Shown here: positions 1 to 7,057 of the stretch, piece by piece
Layout of the letters: each line of letters opens with the position of its first letter
Position numbering within the stretch: position 1 is the first letter of the stretch
Assembly (NCBI GenBank): GCA_947630755.1
Contig: CANRIU010000015.1
Coordinates: 1-36,543, forward strand
Length of the DNA: 36,543 nt
Origin: an uncultured Oscillospiraceae bacterium
Lineage (GTDB): Bacteria; Bacillota; Clostridia; Oscillospirales; Oscillospiraceae
Direction: 5' to 3'
Translations under genes and position numbers: made by a program
The notes under the pieces: model-generated
Databases searched by the model: none
What the model was told of the DNA's origin: nothing
What the model saw: only the letters and a program-made list of their open reading frames with translations

Positions 1-2
1 TT

Positions 3-48
3 CACCCCCTGTTGTACCTTTTATTCTACAACAGGGGGTGTCTTTTTT
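3..48 (+). terminator. Rho-independent terminator of an upstream plus-strand gene
   Basis: A 14-bp perfect inverted repeat (arms 3-16 and 27-40, loop 17-26) is followed directly by a T-rich run at 41-48. The T-run lies only on the plus-strand side, so it ends transcription of a plus-strand gene that lies left of the window. Confidence 0.85.
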
Positions 49-69
49 CATTGTCTGTTTTTCGGGATA

Positions 70-86
70 CGGTCCAGTCTGGACCG
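70..86. other. Short palindrome just downstream of glgA
   Basis: CGGTCCAG and CTGGACCG flank a single T, giving an 8-bp palindrome. A run of eight T follows on the plus strand at about 95-102 but not adjacent to the stem. No T-run follows on the minus strand, so it is not a clear terminator for the minus-strand gene ending at 106. Role unknown. Confidence 0.35.
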
Positions 87-105
87 CAGGGGCGTTTTTT
101 TTGCA

Positions 106-2151
106 TTACATTGTCAGCTGGAGGTAGAGGTCCTTGTACTGCTGGGCGGAGGCGGACCAGGAGACGTCCTTGTCCATGTCGCGCTGGACCATCTCGTCCC
201 AGCACCAGCGGTTTGTGAAGAAGAGGGTCTTTGCCCGGTTTATGGCGTCCAGAAGAAGGCCCGCGTCGTAGCGGTCGAAGGTGAAGCCGTTTCCGGTGTT
301 GGCGTACATGTTGTAGGGCTCCACCGTGTCCCGAAGGCCGCCTGTCTCCCTGACGATGGGGATTGTGCCGTAGCGCATGGCGTTGAGCTGGGTGAGCCCG
401 CAGGGCTCAAACCGGGAGGGGACCAGCAGCGCGTCGGCTCCGGCGTAGATGCGGTGGGAGCGGGGCTCGTCATACATGATGTTGGCGCAGACGCTGCCCT
501 TATAGGCGTGCTCAAAGTATCTGAAGGAGTCCTCGTAGGTCCAGTCACCGGTGCCAAGGAGCACAAGCTGTGTGTGCTCGTCAATCACCTGGGAGATGAT
601 GGAGTTCACAAGGTCAAGGCCCTTCTGGTCGGTGAGACGGGAGATGAGGCCGATCACCATCCTGTGGTCGTCGACCGCGAGGCCGAGCTCCTCCTGAAGG
701 GCGCGCTTGTTCTCCTTCTTCCGGGGGAGGACGTTGGTGATGTCGTAGTTGACCCTGACGGAGCCGTCGGTCCAGGGGTTCCACATCTCGTAGTCGATGC
801 CGTTGACTATCCCACGGAGCTTGCCGGAGTGGTATCTCAGGTGGGCATCCAGCCTCTCGCCGTACTCGGGGGTCTGGATCTCCCTGGCGTAGGTGGGGCT
901 GACGGTGGTGATGGCGTTGGAGTAGGTCAGGCCCCCCTTGAGCATATTGGCGTCCACCCAGTCGGTGGTGAGGGCGTCCTTGTTGAACACATATTCCGGA
1001 AGGCCCGTCCAGTAGCGGATGGTGGGGATGTTGTACACGCCCTGGAATTTCAGATTGTGGATGGTGAGGACGGTCTTTGCCCGGGAGAGCCGGGTGTTCT
1101 CAAAGAGCGTCCTGAGATACACGGGCACCAGCGCGGCCTGCCAGTCGTGGCAGTGGATGATGTCGGGTATCCAGTCCATGTAGTTGAGCGCCGCCAGAGC
1201 GGCCTTGGAGAAGTAGCAGAATTTGGGGATGTCGTCCACGAGGTTCGTGTAGGGACTGCCCCAGCCGAAAAACTCCTCATTGTCGATGAAGTCGTAGACC
1301 ACGCCGTCCCAGACATACTCCATGATGCCCACATAGTAGGAGCGGCCGTCAGCGGTCAGGTCCATCTCAAAGGCGCCCCGGTAGACCATCTTCTCCTGAT
1401 ACTGCCAGGGGATGCACTTATACCTGGGGAGTATGACCTTTACGTCGCAGTTTTGCCGGACCAGCGCCCGGGGCAGGGCGTACATGACGTCGCCAAGGCC
1501 GCCGGTCTTTACAAAGGGGTAGCACTCAGAGCCGATAAACGCCACGCTCCTGCGGGGGGTATAGTCCGGCTCCGGCTGGGCGGGGACATAGGCTTCCTCC
1601 ACGGAGGCTTCGGCGGGGACCTCCGCCGGGACTTCGGCCTGTGCCTGCGCGGGTGTCTCCGCAGCAGCTTCCACGGGGGTCTCAGCGGGGGCTTCCACGG
1701 GGGCCTCAGCGGGGGCTTCCGCGGGGGCCTCCGCAACCGCGTCCACGGTGGCTTCCACCGGGAGTTCCGCCGGGGTCTCCACCGGGGCTTCCGCCGGGGC
1801 CTTCGCGGCGGCGGACCTGGAGGCGGCTTTTGCCCGGGGCTTTCCGGGCTTTGTCTCCTTCGCGGGGGTATCCTCCGCCGATGCCGCGGCGGACTTTTTC
1901 GCGGCGGTCTTTTTTACGGCGGGGGTCTTCTCCGCCTTCTCCGCTTTCTCCGCCTTTGCAGCGGCCTTCTCGGGGGCAGCCTTCTCCGTCCTTGCAGCGG
2001 CCTTCTCCCTGTCGTCGGGCTGGATCTTATCGGCCTTTTCCGTCTTCGGCGCGGCGGCCTTCCTCGGCCTGCCCACCTTTTTTGTTATTTCTTCCCCCTC
2101 GGGCCGGGACCCGGCGGGGAGAATGTTCTTATCTTCCTTAGTTTGTGACAT
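106..2151 (-). CDS. glgA: Glycogen synthase (GT5) with a long low-complexity N-terminal tail
   Basis: Transfers glucose from ADP-glucose to the non-reducing end of growing alpha-1,4-glucan in the cytoplasm. The GT5 signature KTGGLGDV (Lys215) and the C-terminal EPCGLTQLNAMRYGTIP and TGGLRDTV stretches are intact, and the catalytic part is about 475 residues, the usual GlgA size. Ahead of it lie about 200 residues rich in Ala, Pro, Glu and Lys: first a basic section containing KKVGRPRK, resembling an AT-hook, and Lys/Ala runs like a histone H1 tail, then repeats of the type EAPAEAPVEAPAE. The ATG at 2151 is chosen because GGAGGG lies 5 nt upstream; an in-frame GTG at 2157 overlaps that ribosome site. 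No other glycogen genes are in view, so it appears to be transcribed alone. The catalytic assignment is firm; the tail's function is unknown. Confidence 0.93.
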   Translation of the reverse strand: MSQTKEDKNILPAGSRPEGEEITKKVGRPRKAAAPKTEKADKIQPDDREKAAARTEKAAPEKAAAKAEKAEKAEKTPAVKKTAAKKSAAASAEDTPAKETKPGKPRAKAASRSAAAKAPAEAPVETPAELPVEATVDAVAEAPAEAPAEAPVEAPAETPVEAAAETPAQAQAEVPAEVPAEASVEEAYVPAQPEPDYTPRRSVAFIGSECYPFVKTGGLGDVMYALPRALVRQNCDVKVILPRYKCIPWQYQEKMVYRGAFEMDLTADGRSYYVGIMEYVWDGVVYDFIDNEEFFGWGSPYTNLVDDIPKFCYFSKAALAALNYMDWIPDIIHCHDWQAALVPVYLRTLFENTRLSRAKTVLTIHNLKFQGVYNIPTIRYWTGLPEYVFNKDALTTDWVDANMLKGGLTYSNAITTVSPTYAREIQTPEYGERLDAHLRYHSGKLRGIVNGIDYEMWNPWTDGSVRVNYDITNVLPRKKENKRALQEELGLAVDDHRMVIGLISRLTDQKGLDLVNSIISQVIDEHTQLVLLGTGDWTYEDSFRYFEHAYKGSVCANIMYDEPRSHRIYAGADALLVPSRFEPCGLTQLNAMRYGTIPIVRETGGLRDTVEPYNMYANTGNGFTFDRYDAGLLLDAINRAKTLFFTNRWCWDEMVQRDMDKDVSWSASAQQYKDLYLQLTM

Positions 2152-2217
2152 ATTCACCCTCCAAAATGCTTCAAAGCTTCAATGTCAATATTCCGCGTAC
2201 AATCATGCCGCTTACGA

Positions 2218-2247
2218 ATTATAGCACAATATTATTGGGCGATTCAA
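2218..2247 (-). promoter_or_regulatory. Probable glgA promoter
   Basis: TTGAAT (2242-2247) and TATAAT (2218-2223) are separated by 18 bp, on the minus strand, about 65 nt upstream of the glgA start. This matches a sigma-A type promoter with a perfect -10. Confidence 0.7.
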
Positions 2248-2331
2248 TATACTAAATTGACGTGATTTTGCGGGGGTTTACCTTAATTTTCCTATACATT
2301 TAACAAATGACCGCCCTGAAAGACGCGCTTT

Positions 2332-3024
2332 TCAGCGGCGGCCCCTGTCGCTGCGGGTGAGGATGAGAAGCCGGAGGAGCTGGAGCACGGTGGAGAAGAG
2401 CGCCGCGACGTAGGTCATTGCGGCGGCACGGAGGACCTTTCCGGCGCAGTCGAGCTCCACGTCCTCGAGGATGTGCTGCTCGCCCAGGATGCGCATGGCA
2501 CGGCGGGAGGCGTTGAACTCCACTGGCAGGGTTATGAGCTGGAAGAGGACCACCGCCCCGAAGAGCACCACGCCTATTCTGGCGAGGTTGAGCTCGCCAA
2601 GGACGAGGCCAAGGACTATGACGGGCCAGGAGAGCATGGAGCCGATATTTGCCACGGGGACGGAGAGGGACCGGAGCTTCAGCGGGAGATAGCCGGTGGC
2701 GTGCTGGATGGCGTGCCCGCACTCATGGGCGGCGACGCCTATGGCGGCGATGGAGGCGGAGCCGTAGACCGACTCCGACAGGCGCAGGACGTGCTCCCTG
2801 GGGGAGTAGTGGTCGGTGAGGCTGCCCCGGACGAGCTCGATGCGCACATCGAATATCCCGGCGCTGCGGAGGATCCTCCCGGCGCAGTCCTCGGCGGTCA
2901 TGCCCCGCATACTGAGGAGCTTTGAGTATTTTTTGTAGGTCCTGTTGACGTTGAAGGACGCCAGCGTGCAGACGAGGGCGCCAATCAACACGAGGATATA
3001 GGTGGCATCCCAATACCAGAACAT
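2332..3024 (-). CDS. YugP-like membrane zinc metallopeptidase
   Basis: Predicted integral-membrane zinc protease of 230 residues, close to the usual size of the YugP/PF04298 family. The zinc-binding HECGH motif is at residues 100-104 within AAHECGHAIQHATGY. An N-terminal membrane segment (VLIGALVCTLASF region), two central hydrophobic stretches around residues 120-165 and a last one near the C-terminus (ALFSTVLQLLRLLIL) place it in the membrane. The substrate is not known for this family and cannot be inferred here. The ATG at 3024 has AAGGAGG about 8 nt upstream. It has its own promoter and follows the terminator of the glycosyltransferase gene, so it seems to be a separate unit from glgA and plsY. 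Confidence 0.85.
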   Translation of the reverse strand: MFWYWDATYILVLIGALVCTLASFNVNRTYKKYSKLLSMRGMTAEDCAGRILRSAGIFDVRIELVRGSLTDHYSPREHVLRLSESVYGSASIAAIGVAAHECGHAIQHATGYLPLKLRSLSVPVANIGSMLSWPVIVLGLVLGELNLARIGVVLFGAVVLFQLITLPVEFNASRRAMRILGEQHILEDVELDCAGKVLRAAAMTYVAALFSTVLQLLRLLILTRSDRGRR

Positions 3025-3069
3025 TATTATTTCCTCCTTTTTCGGTGATTTCGCTTGTTTTCAAGAATA

Positions 3070-3098
3070 ATTTTACATATACCCGGGAAAAAAGTCAA
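3070..3098 (-). promoter_or_regulatory. Promoter of the YugP-like protease gene
   Basis: TTGACT (3093-3098) and TAAAAT (3070-3075) with 17 bp between them on the minus strand, about 45 nt before the start codon. Good sigma-A match. Confidence 0.65.
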
Positions 3099-3111
3099 GG
3101 ACCGGGGGGGT

Positions 3112-3153
3112 AAAAAGAATGTCGAAAAGCCCAGACAGGCTTTTTCGACATTC
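3112..3153 (-). terminator. Terminator of the plsY-glycosyltransferase operon
   Basis: Inverted repeat with arms GAATGTCGAAAAGCC (3118-3132) and GGCTTTTTCGACATTC (3138-3153), followed on the minus strand by TTTTTA and a C-run. It lies 25 nt beyond the stop codon at 3179. The GTCGAAAAGCC/GGCTTTTTCGAC stem recurs elsewhere in the window. Confidence 0.8.
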
Positions 3154-3178
3154 TCAGCAAAATTAATGATGATGGCTT

Positions 3179-4306
3179 TCAGCCGACGGCGTCGCGGCGG
3201 CTCACCCGGGTGTTCAGGCTCTCCAGAAGGCCGCATATGCTCTCGGCGGCGGCGTGGGGGATGCCGTGAAGCTGGCTTTCCATCATTCTCTCCCCGGCGG
3301 CGGGGTCGAGGAGCGTCTCACAGGCGGGGAGGAGCTCCCTTTTCGGGTCGGTGACGGGGATGCACATGCCTCGGGAGGCGAAAAACTCCATATTCCTTGT
3401 CTCACACCCGGGGATCGGGGTCATGTGGACAAGGCGGGTACCCAGATTCGCGGCCTCGGTGGAGGAGAGGCCGCCGGGCTTTGACACCACGAGGTCGCAG
3501 GCGCGCATGTATTCCGCCATATGGGGGGTGCTGTCGAGGATGGTGCACCTGTCGCCGAAGCCGTGCAGGAGGCTTGCGCGAAGGGAGGCGTTGCTGCCGC
3601 ATATGACGACGACGCGAAGGTCCGGCATCTCAAGAAGGGCGCCCACGGCGTCCTCGAGGCTGCCCGCGCCGATGCTCCCTCCGGCGACAAGGGCCGCGAG
3701 GGCGTCCTTTGCCATGCCGATTTTCGCGCGGCACTCCGCCCTGCCGGGGGCGTTGGCAAATTCCCGGCGGACGGGGATGCCCAGGGGGGCTATGCGCTCC
3801 CGGGGGATGCCGCGGTCGACGAACTCATCGGTGAGCTCCGGGGAGGGGATGACGTACACATCGCAGTCGGTCTCCTCGGTGAAGGGGATGCAGGTGTAGT
3901 CCGTGGCGATAAAGACGGTGGGTGGGACGCTGATGCCCCGGCGGCGCATATTTGTGATTATCTCCGCCGGAAATAGGTGGGTGGTGACTATCACGTCGCA
4001 GGGGTTTTCGTCAAGATATTTTTGCAGGTCCGGGACAAGGGCGCGGTTAGCGTAGTAGACCGGAGAGCGGACCGGGAGTCTGCGGTAGGCGTTGCCTAGG
4101 GAGTAGACGAAGCCGAAGGCCCGGGGCGCCCGCTGCGCAAGGCTGATGTAGGCGTTATTCACCGTGGAGGAGGCCCGCTCCCCGCGAAGGGAGTTGGGGT
4201 CGACGAGGGCGGCATGGTGTCCACGGGCGGTGAGCTCCTGCTTCAGGGCGATTCCGGCGGTGTTGTGCCCGCCGCCTGTCCCGCAGGAGAGGATCAGCGC
4301 ATCCAC
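3179..4306 (-). CDS. MGDG synthase / UgtP-like glycosyltransferase
   Basis: Cytosolic-face glycosyltransferase of the GT28-type MGDG synthase and processive diacylglycerol glucosyltransferase group, which adds hexose from a nucleotide sugar to diacylglycerol (375 residues, usual size). The N-terminal acceptor domain opens with LILSCGTGGGHNTAG, the family's GxGGGH-type signature, followed by the DVIVTTHLFPAE segment. The C-terminal donor-binding half shows VICGSN near residue 230 and VSKPGGLSSTEAANLG, the sugar-nucleotide loop. Its ATG at 4306 overlaps the plsY stop (4294-4296), so the two are translationally coupled. PlsY makes lysophosphatidate, the precursor of diacylglycerol lipids, which fits a glycolipid role. 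A murein MurG-type function is unlikely given the N-terminal motif. The exact sugar and acceptor are not determined. Confidence 0.82.
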   Translation of the reverse strand: MDALILSCGTGGGHNTAGIALKQELTARGHHAALVDPNSLRGERASSTVNNAYISLAQRAPRAFGFVYSLGNAYRRLPVRSPVYYANRALVPDLQKYLDENPCDVIVTTHLFPAEIITNMRRRGISVPPTVFIATDYTCIPFTEETDCDVYVIPSPELTDEFVDRGIPRERIAPLGIPVRREFANAPGRAECRAKIGMAKDALAALVAGGSIGAGSLEDAVGALLEMPDLRVVVICGSNASLRASLLHGFGDRCTILDSTPHMAEYMRACDLVVSKPGGLSSTEAANLGTRLVHMTPIPGCETRNMEFFASRGMCIPVTDPKRELLPACETLLDPAAGERMMESQLHGIPHAAAESICGLLESLNTRVSRRDAVG

Positions 4307-4905
4307 AGGACCTTCACCTCCATCCGCTCCTTATCCTCACGGCTGAGAGCCATCCTCACGCACACCATCGCGGCGATGAGCAGGAAGGCGAAGCTGACCC
4401 AGCCTCCGGCCCGGGAGAGGGGCATTATCACCGCCGTGACGATGTACGCGGCGATGGTGCGGTAGTAGTGGGGGGATATGCGCACGCATACGGAGAGGAA
4501 AATAAACACTCCCGCGAAAAGGAGAAGGGGCTTCATATAGGGGAACAGGCCGAGAAGCACGCCGAAGGTGACGGCGATGCCCTTCCCGCCGCGGAATCTG
4601 TTGAAAATCGGCAGGATGTGTCCCAGCACCGGGGCGGCGAGGACAAAGGGCAGGGCCTGCTGGGACAGCGCCGGAGTGAGCCTCAGAGCGAAATACACGG
4701 GCAGGGCGCCCTTCAGAAGCTCAAATATCAGCGTCAGGGTCCCGCACCAGAAGCCCCCGTATTTGTAGGCGTTTGCGGCGCCGGGGTTACGGTCGGGGCT
4801 CTCGGCATAGCGCTCCCGCACGCCGAAGATGGCGCCGAAGATATTGGCGTACATGACGCTGCCGGAGAGATACCCGAGCAGTAGGACAACAATGGCTTTG
4901 CGCAT
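4294..4905 (-). CDS. plsY: Glycerol-3-phosphate acyltransferase PlsY
   Basis: Acylates glycerol-3-phosphate from acyl-phosphate, the first committed step of phospholipid synthesis in most Gram-positives. The 203-residue protein is the usual size and has several membrane segments. The family blocks are present: LLGYLSGSVMYANI at the N-terminus, the SPDRNPGAANAY block (usually GSGNxGxTN), and GHILPIFNRFRGGKGIAVTFG. The block-1 and block-2 sequences differ somewhat from the commonest PlsY form (SPDRNPGAAN instead of GSGNPGATN), which suggests a divergent clade. The start at 4905 has GGAAG upstream. It is the first gene of a two-gene operon with the glycosyltransferase and overlaps it by 13 nt. 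Confidence 0.85.
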   Translation of the reverse strand: MRKAIVVLLLGYLSGSVMYANIFGAIFGVRERYAESPDRNPGAANAYKYGGFWCGTLTLIFELLKGALPVYFALRLTPALSQQALPFVLAAPVLGHILPIFNRFRGGKGIAVTFGVLLGLFPYMKPLLLFAGVFIFLSVCVRISPHYYRTIAAYIVTAVIMPLSRAGGWVSFAFLLIAAMVCVRMALSREDKERMEVKVLWMR

Positions 4906-4978
4906 TTCACGCTTCCTTTCGTAAAAATAAAGGGGTCAAAGGGGTTTTGGGACGTTAATTTACGCCCCGGAAATCGTA

Positions 4979-5014
4979 TGCTGCCGAAAAAGGCGCTTTC
5001 GACATTTTTCGACA
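4979..5014 (-). other. Long hairpin in the plsY 5' leader
   Basis: GCTGTCGAAAAA and TTTTTCGGCAGC form a 12-bp stem (one G-U pair) around a 13-nt loop, in the transcribed leader just after the plsY promoter. No T-run follows, so it is not an intrinsic terminator. It shares the GTCGAAAAA/TTTTTCGGC core with hairpins near 3118, 15021 and 30506. Confidence 0.5.
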
Positions 5015-5020
5015 GCCGCC

Positions 5021-5049
5021 ATTATACCACATACTGTATGCTATTTCAA
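5021..5049 (-). promoter_or_regulatory. plsY operon promoter with a palindrome in the spacer
   Basis: TTGAAA (5044-5049) and TATAAT (5021-5026) are 17 bp apart on the minus strand. The spacer contains CATACTGTATG (5030-5040), an 11-bp palindrome placed where a repressor would block RNA polymerase. It does not look like the FapR operator of Bacillus lipid genes. Confidence 0.7.
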
Positions 5050-5071
5050 TACCTGTACTCATTGAATTTTA

Positions 5072-6565
5072 TCACTTTAAATTGCCTACGGGGATGGCGC
5101 GGGTGGCGGCGGAGCTCAAAAAGGTCCGGTCGTGCTCCACGAAGAGCATCGTGGGGCGGGCGCTCAGGATAAGCTCCTCAATACGCGCCCGGGAGATCAC
5201 GTCCACGAAGTTGAGGGGCTCGTCCCAGAGGTAGAGGTGGGCGCGCGTACAGAGACTGCCCGCAATCAGGACCTTCTTTTTCTGGCCCTGGGAGTAGTCC
5301 TCCAGGGGCTTTTCAAACTGCTCCCGCTCGAAGCCCAGCTTTCGGAGGATGGACTGAAAAACGGACCTGTCGATCTTAAGCCCTGCGGCGTAGTCCTCGA
5401 GGCTGCCGCGAAGGAAGGAGGAGTCCTGGGGGACATGGGAGACGGTGATGCCGGAGGCCAGGCGCAGCAGCCCCGTGTGGGGCACGTCCGCGCCCAGGAT
5501 GAGCTTCAAAATGCTCGTCTTACCCGAGCCGTTGCGCCCGGTGAGGGCCGCCCGCTCGCCGCCCTCGAGGGTGAAGGTGAGGCCGCTGAATACTTCCCTG
5601 CCGCCGTAGCTCACCGCCAGGTCCCGGACCTCCAGGAGCCTTCCTCGGAAGGGCAGCGGGGAGAGCTTCAGCTCCTCGCTGCGCTCGATGTTGTGGAGAA
5701 GCTTTGACTTCTCCTCCACCGCCCGCTCCCGGCGCTGGTCGATGGCCCTGGCCCGGCGCTGCTGCTTCGCGGCCTTCGCCGCCTGCCGGGGCGCCCAGCC
5801 GTCCTTTACGTCGGCCTTGTCCGTGTGGGAGACGTACTTTGACCGCTCCGCCCTGTCCGACCAGTCGGAGCGCCTGCGGGCGGCGTCGGCAAGGCGGCTT
5901 ATCTCCCCTCGGAGTTTGTCGTTCTCCGCCATCTCCCACTCGTCCCGGCGGCGCTTTTCCTCCCACCAGACAGAGAAGGGGCCGCGGGTGACCTCAATGT
6001 TCTCCCTGTTGATGCTGAGGGTGTGGTCGGTGCAGCGGTCAAGGAGCGCACGGTCGTGGCTCACCAGTATGAAGCCGCGCTTTTTCGCAAGGTACTCGCC
6101 GACCGTCTTGCGGGCCTCCATGTCCAGGTGGTTCGTGGGCTCGTCGATGAGGGGGAAGGCGTCCTCCCCGGCGAAGAGCGCCGCCAGGCACAGCCTTGTC
6201 CGCTCCCCGCCGGAGAGGGTCCCGAAGGGGCGGGAGAGGGCGTCCTCCGGGATGCCGAGCCGTGTTATCTCCCGGAGAAGCTGCCAGTCCTCAAAGTCCC
6301 CGGCGCTTCTCAGGGCGTCAAGGGAGGGGGCGTCCGTGTCCGGCACGGGCAGGGGGAAATACTTGAATTTTATGCCCGGGGCGCGAATCGTCCCGGAGTA
6401 GTCAAGCTCCCCCATGAGGCACCGAAGGAAGGTGGTCTTGCCCCGCCCGTTCCGGCCCGTGAAGCCCAGGCGCCAGTCGGTGTCCATGCGAAAGGAGACA
6501 TTTTCAAATATGCTGTCGCCGCTGCCCTCATAGGCGAAGGTGAGGTTTTTTACATCTATGATCAT
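5072..6565 (-). CDS. Lsa-like ABC-F ATPase, probable antibiotic-resistance ribosome protection protein
   Basis: ABC-F proteins bind the ribosome E-site; the Lsa/Vga-type members displace lincosamides, streptogramin A and pleuromutilins. The 497-residue protein has no membrane segment and two ATPase domains: Walker A GFTGRNGRGKTT, signature LSGGERTR and Walker B LIDEPTNHLD in the first; GRNGSGKTS, signature SQGQKKKV and LWDEPLNFVD in the second. The SQGQKKK signature and EPLN-F-VDV are typical of the Lsa branch. A charged linker (roughly residues 185-300) joins the domains. The ATG at 6565 has AAAGGG upstream and begins the domain as in homologues (MIIDVKNLTFAYEGSG); an in-frame ATG at 6667 lies inside the leader hairpins and has no ribosome site. 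Regulated by an apparent attenuator. Substrate class is inferred from family likeness. Confidence 0.88.
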   Translation of the reverse strand: MIIDVKNLTFAYEGSGDSIFENVSFRMDTDWRLGFTGRNGRGKTTFLRCLMGELDYSGTIRAPGIKFKYFPLPVPDTDAPSLDALRSAGDFEDWQLLREITRLGIPEDALSRPFGTLSGGERTRLCLAALFAGEDAFPLIDEPTNHLDMEARKTVGEYLAKKRGFILVSHDRALLDRCTDHTLSINRENIEVTRGPFSVWWEEKRRRDEWEMAENDKLRGEISRLADAARRRSDWSDRAERSKYVSHTDKADVKDGWAPRQAAKAAKQQRRARAIDQRRERAVEEKSKLLHNIERSEELKLSPLPFRGRLLEVRDLAVSYGGREVFSGLTFTLEGGERAALTGRNGSGKTSILKLILGADVPHTGLLRLASGITVSHVPQDSSFLRGSLEDYAAGLKIDRSVFQSILRKLGFEREQFEKPLEDYSQGQKKKVLIAGSLCTRAHLYLWDEPLNFVDVISRARIEELILSARPTMLFVEHDRTFLSSAATRAIPVGNLK

Positions 6566-6580
6566 ATTAATACGCCCTTT

Positions 6581-6617
6581 CAACAAAAATGAGCCGCGGG
6601 AAGAAATCCCACGGCCC
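6581..6617 (-). terminator. Leader terminator (attenuator) ahead of the ABC-F gene
   Basis: GCCGTGGGA and TCCCGCGGC form a 9-bp stem (one G-U) within 6591-6617, followed on the minus strand by ATTTTTGTTG (6581-6590). It sits between the leader peptide and the ABC-F ribosome site, so it would stop transcription before the gene unless disrupted. Confidence 0.75.
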
Positions 6618-6625
6618 ATGAAACG

Positions 6626-6650
6626 GCGCAAAAAGCCCATTTTGGGTGCG
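6626..6650 (-). other. Second leader hairpin in the ABC-F 5' region
   Basis: On the minus strand CCCA and TGGG surround AAA, with complementary CGCA/TGCG bases outside, at 6626-6650. Its TGGG/CCCA arms could pair alternatively with the 5' arm of the terminator downstream, making it a candidate anti-terminator partner. Pairing was judged by eye only. Confidence 0.4.
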
Positions 6651-6719
6651 AAAAATCGAATTTCCATCCCGCTTTCGGCGCAAAGGGCACACCTGTCCCC
6701 TCAAAACGCGCCTTAAATT

Positions 6720-6740
6720 TTAAGCGGAATAAGAATCCAT
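6720..6740 (-). CDS. Leader peptide MDSYSA upstream of the ABC-F gene
   Basis: A six-codon open frame (Met-Asp-Ser-Tyr-Ser-Ala, stop TAA) with GGAGG (6748-6752) 7 nt before its ATG. It begins about 25 nt after the promoter and ends about 100 nt before the leader terminator. In known Vga/Lsa/Msr and Erm systems such short peptides stall antibiotic-bound ribosomes and release attenuation; the role here is inferred from that arrangement. Confidence 0.7.
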   Translation of the reverse strand: MDSYSA

Positions 6741-6767
6741 CCCCGCACCTCCGTTTTTATTGGTGAA

Positions 6768-6796
6768 AGTATACCAAAAAGGAAGTGAAATGTCAA
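6768..6796 (-). promoter_or_regulatory. ABC-F operon promoter
   Basis: Consensus TTGACA (6791-6796) and TATACT (6768-6773) with an optimal 17-bp spacer on the minus strand. Transcription would begin near 6760, giving a leader of about 195 nt. Confidence 0.82.
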
Positions 6797-6887
6797 TACC
6801 GGGGACAAAATCCGGCCCTGCCGGGGGAGAGTAAAAAATTTCCGCAGGGGAGGGCATAATTTCGTGAATATTTTCTGCAAAAATGTG

Positions 6888-6916
6888 TGGACACCCGGGG
6901 AAATATAGTATATAAT
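6888..6916 (+). promoter_or_regulatory. Promoter of the subtilisin-like protease gene
   Basis: TGGACA (6888-6893) and TATAAT (6911-6916), 17 bp apart on the plus strand. The spacer between the ABC-F leader and the protease gene (6741-7057) otherwise holds only this promoter, the opposite-strand ABC-F promoter, GC-rich leader sequence at about 6940-7005 with foldback potential, and a small hairpin ACCCGGC/GCCGGGT (7022-7037) just before the AAAGGAG ribosome site. Confidence 0.72.
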
Positions 6917-7057
6917 TCACTGGATTGGTATATAAATTTAGGCTCTGCCCGGGAAGCCGGGGGGCGCGCGGGGCGTCTTCCCCGGGGCTGCGGGCGGGAC
7001 CTCGATTTAAATACACAAATAACCCGGCTCGCCGGGTAAAATGAAAGGAGAAAAGGT

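Noticed and set aside
454-2148. Long plus-strand open frame opposite glgA
   Set aside because: It mirrors the GC-rich glgA gene, its translation is low-complexity Gly/Val/His/Leu sequence with no domain, and it has no suitable ribosome site.
6566-6667. Upstream in-frame start extending the ABC-F protein by 34 residues
   Set aside because: The extension runs through the leader hairpins and terminator, has no ribosome site and is not expected in Lsa-type proteins.
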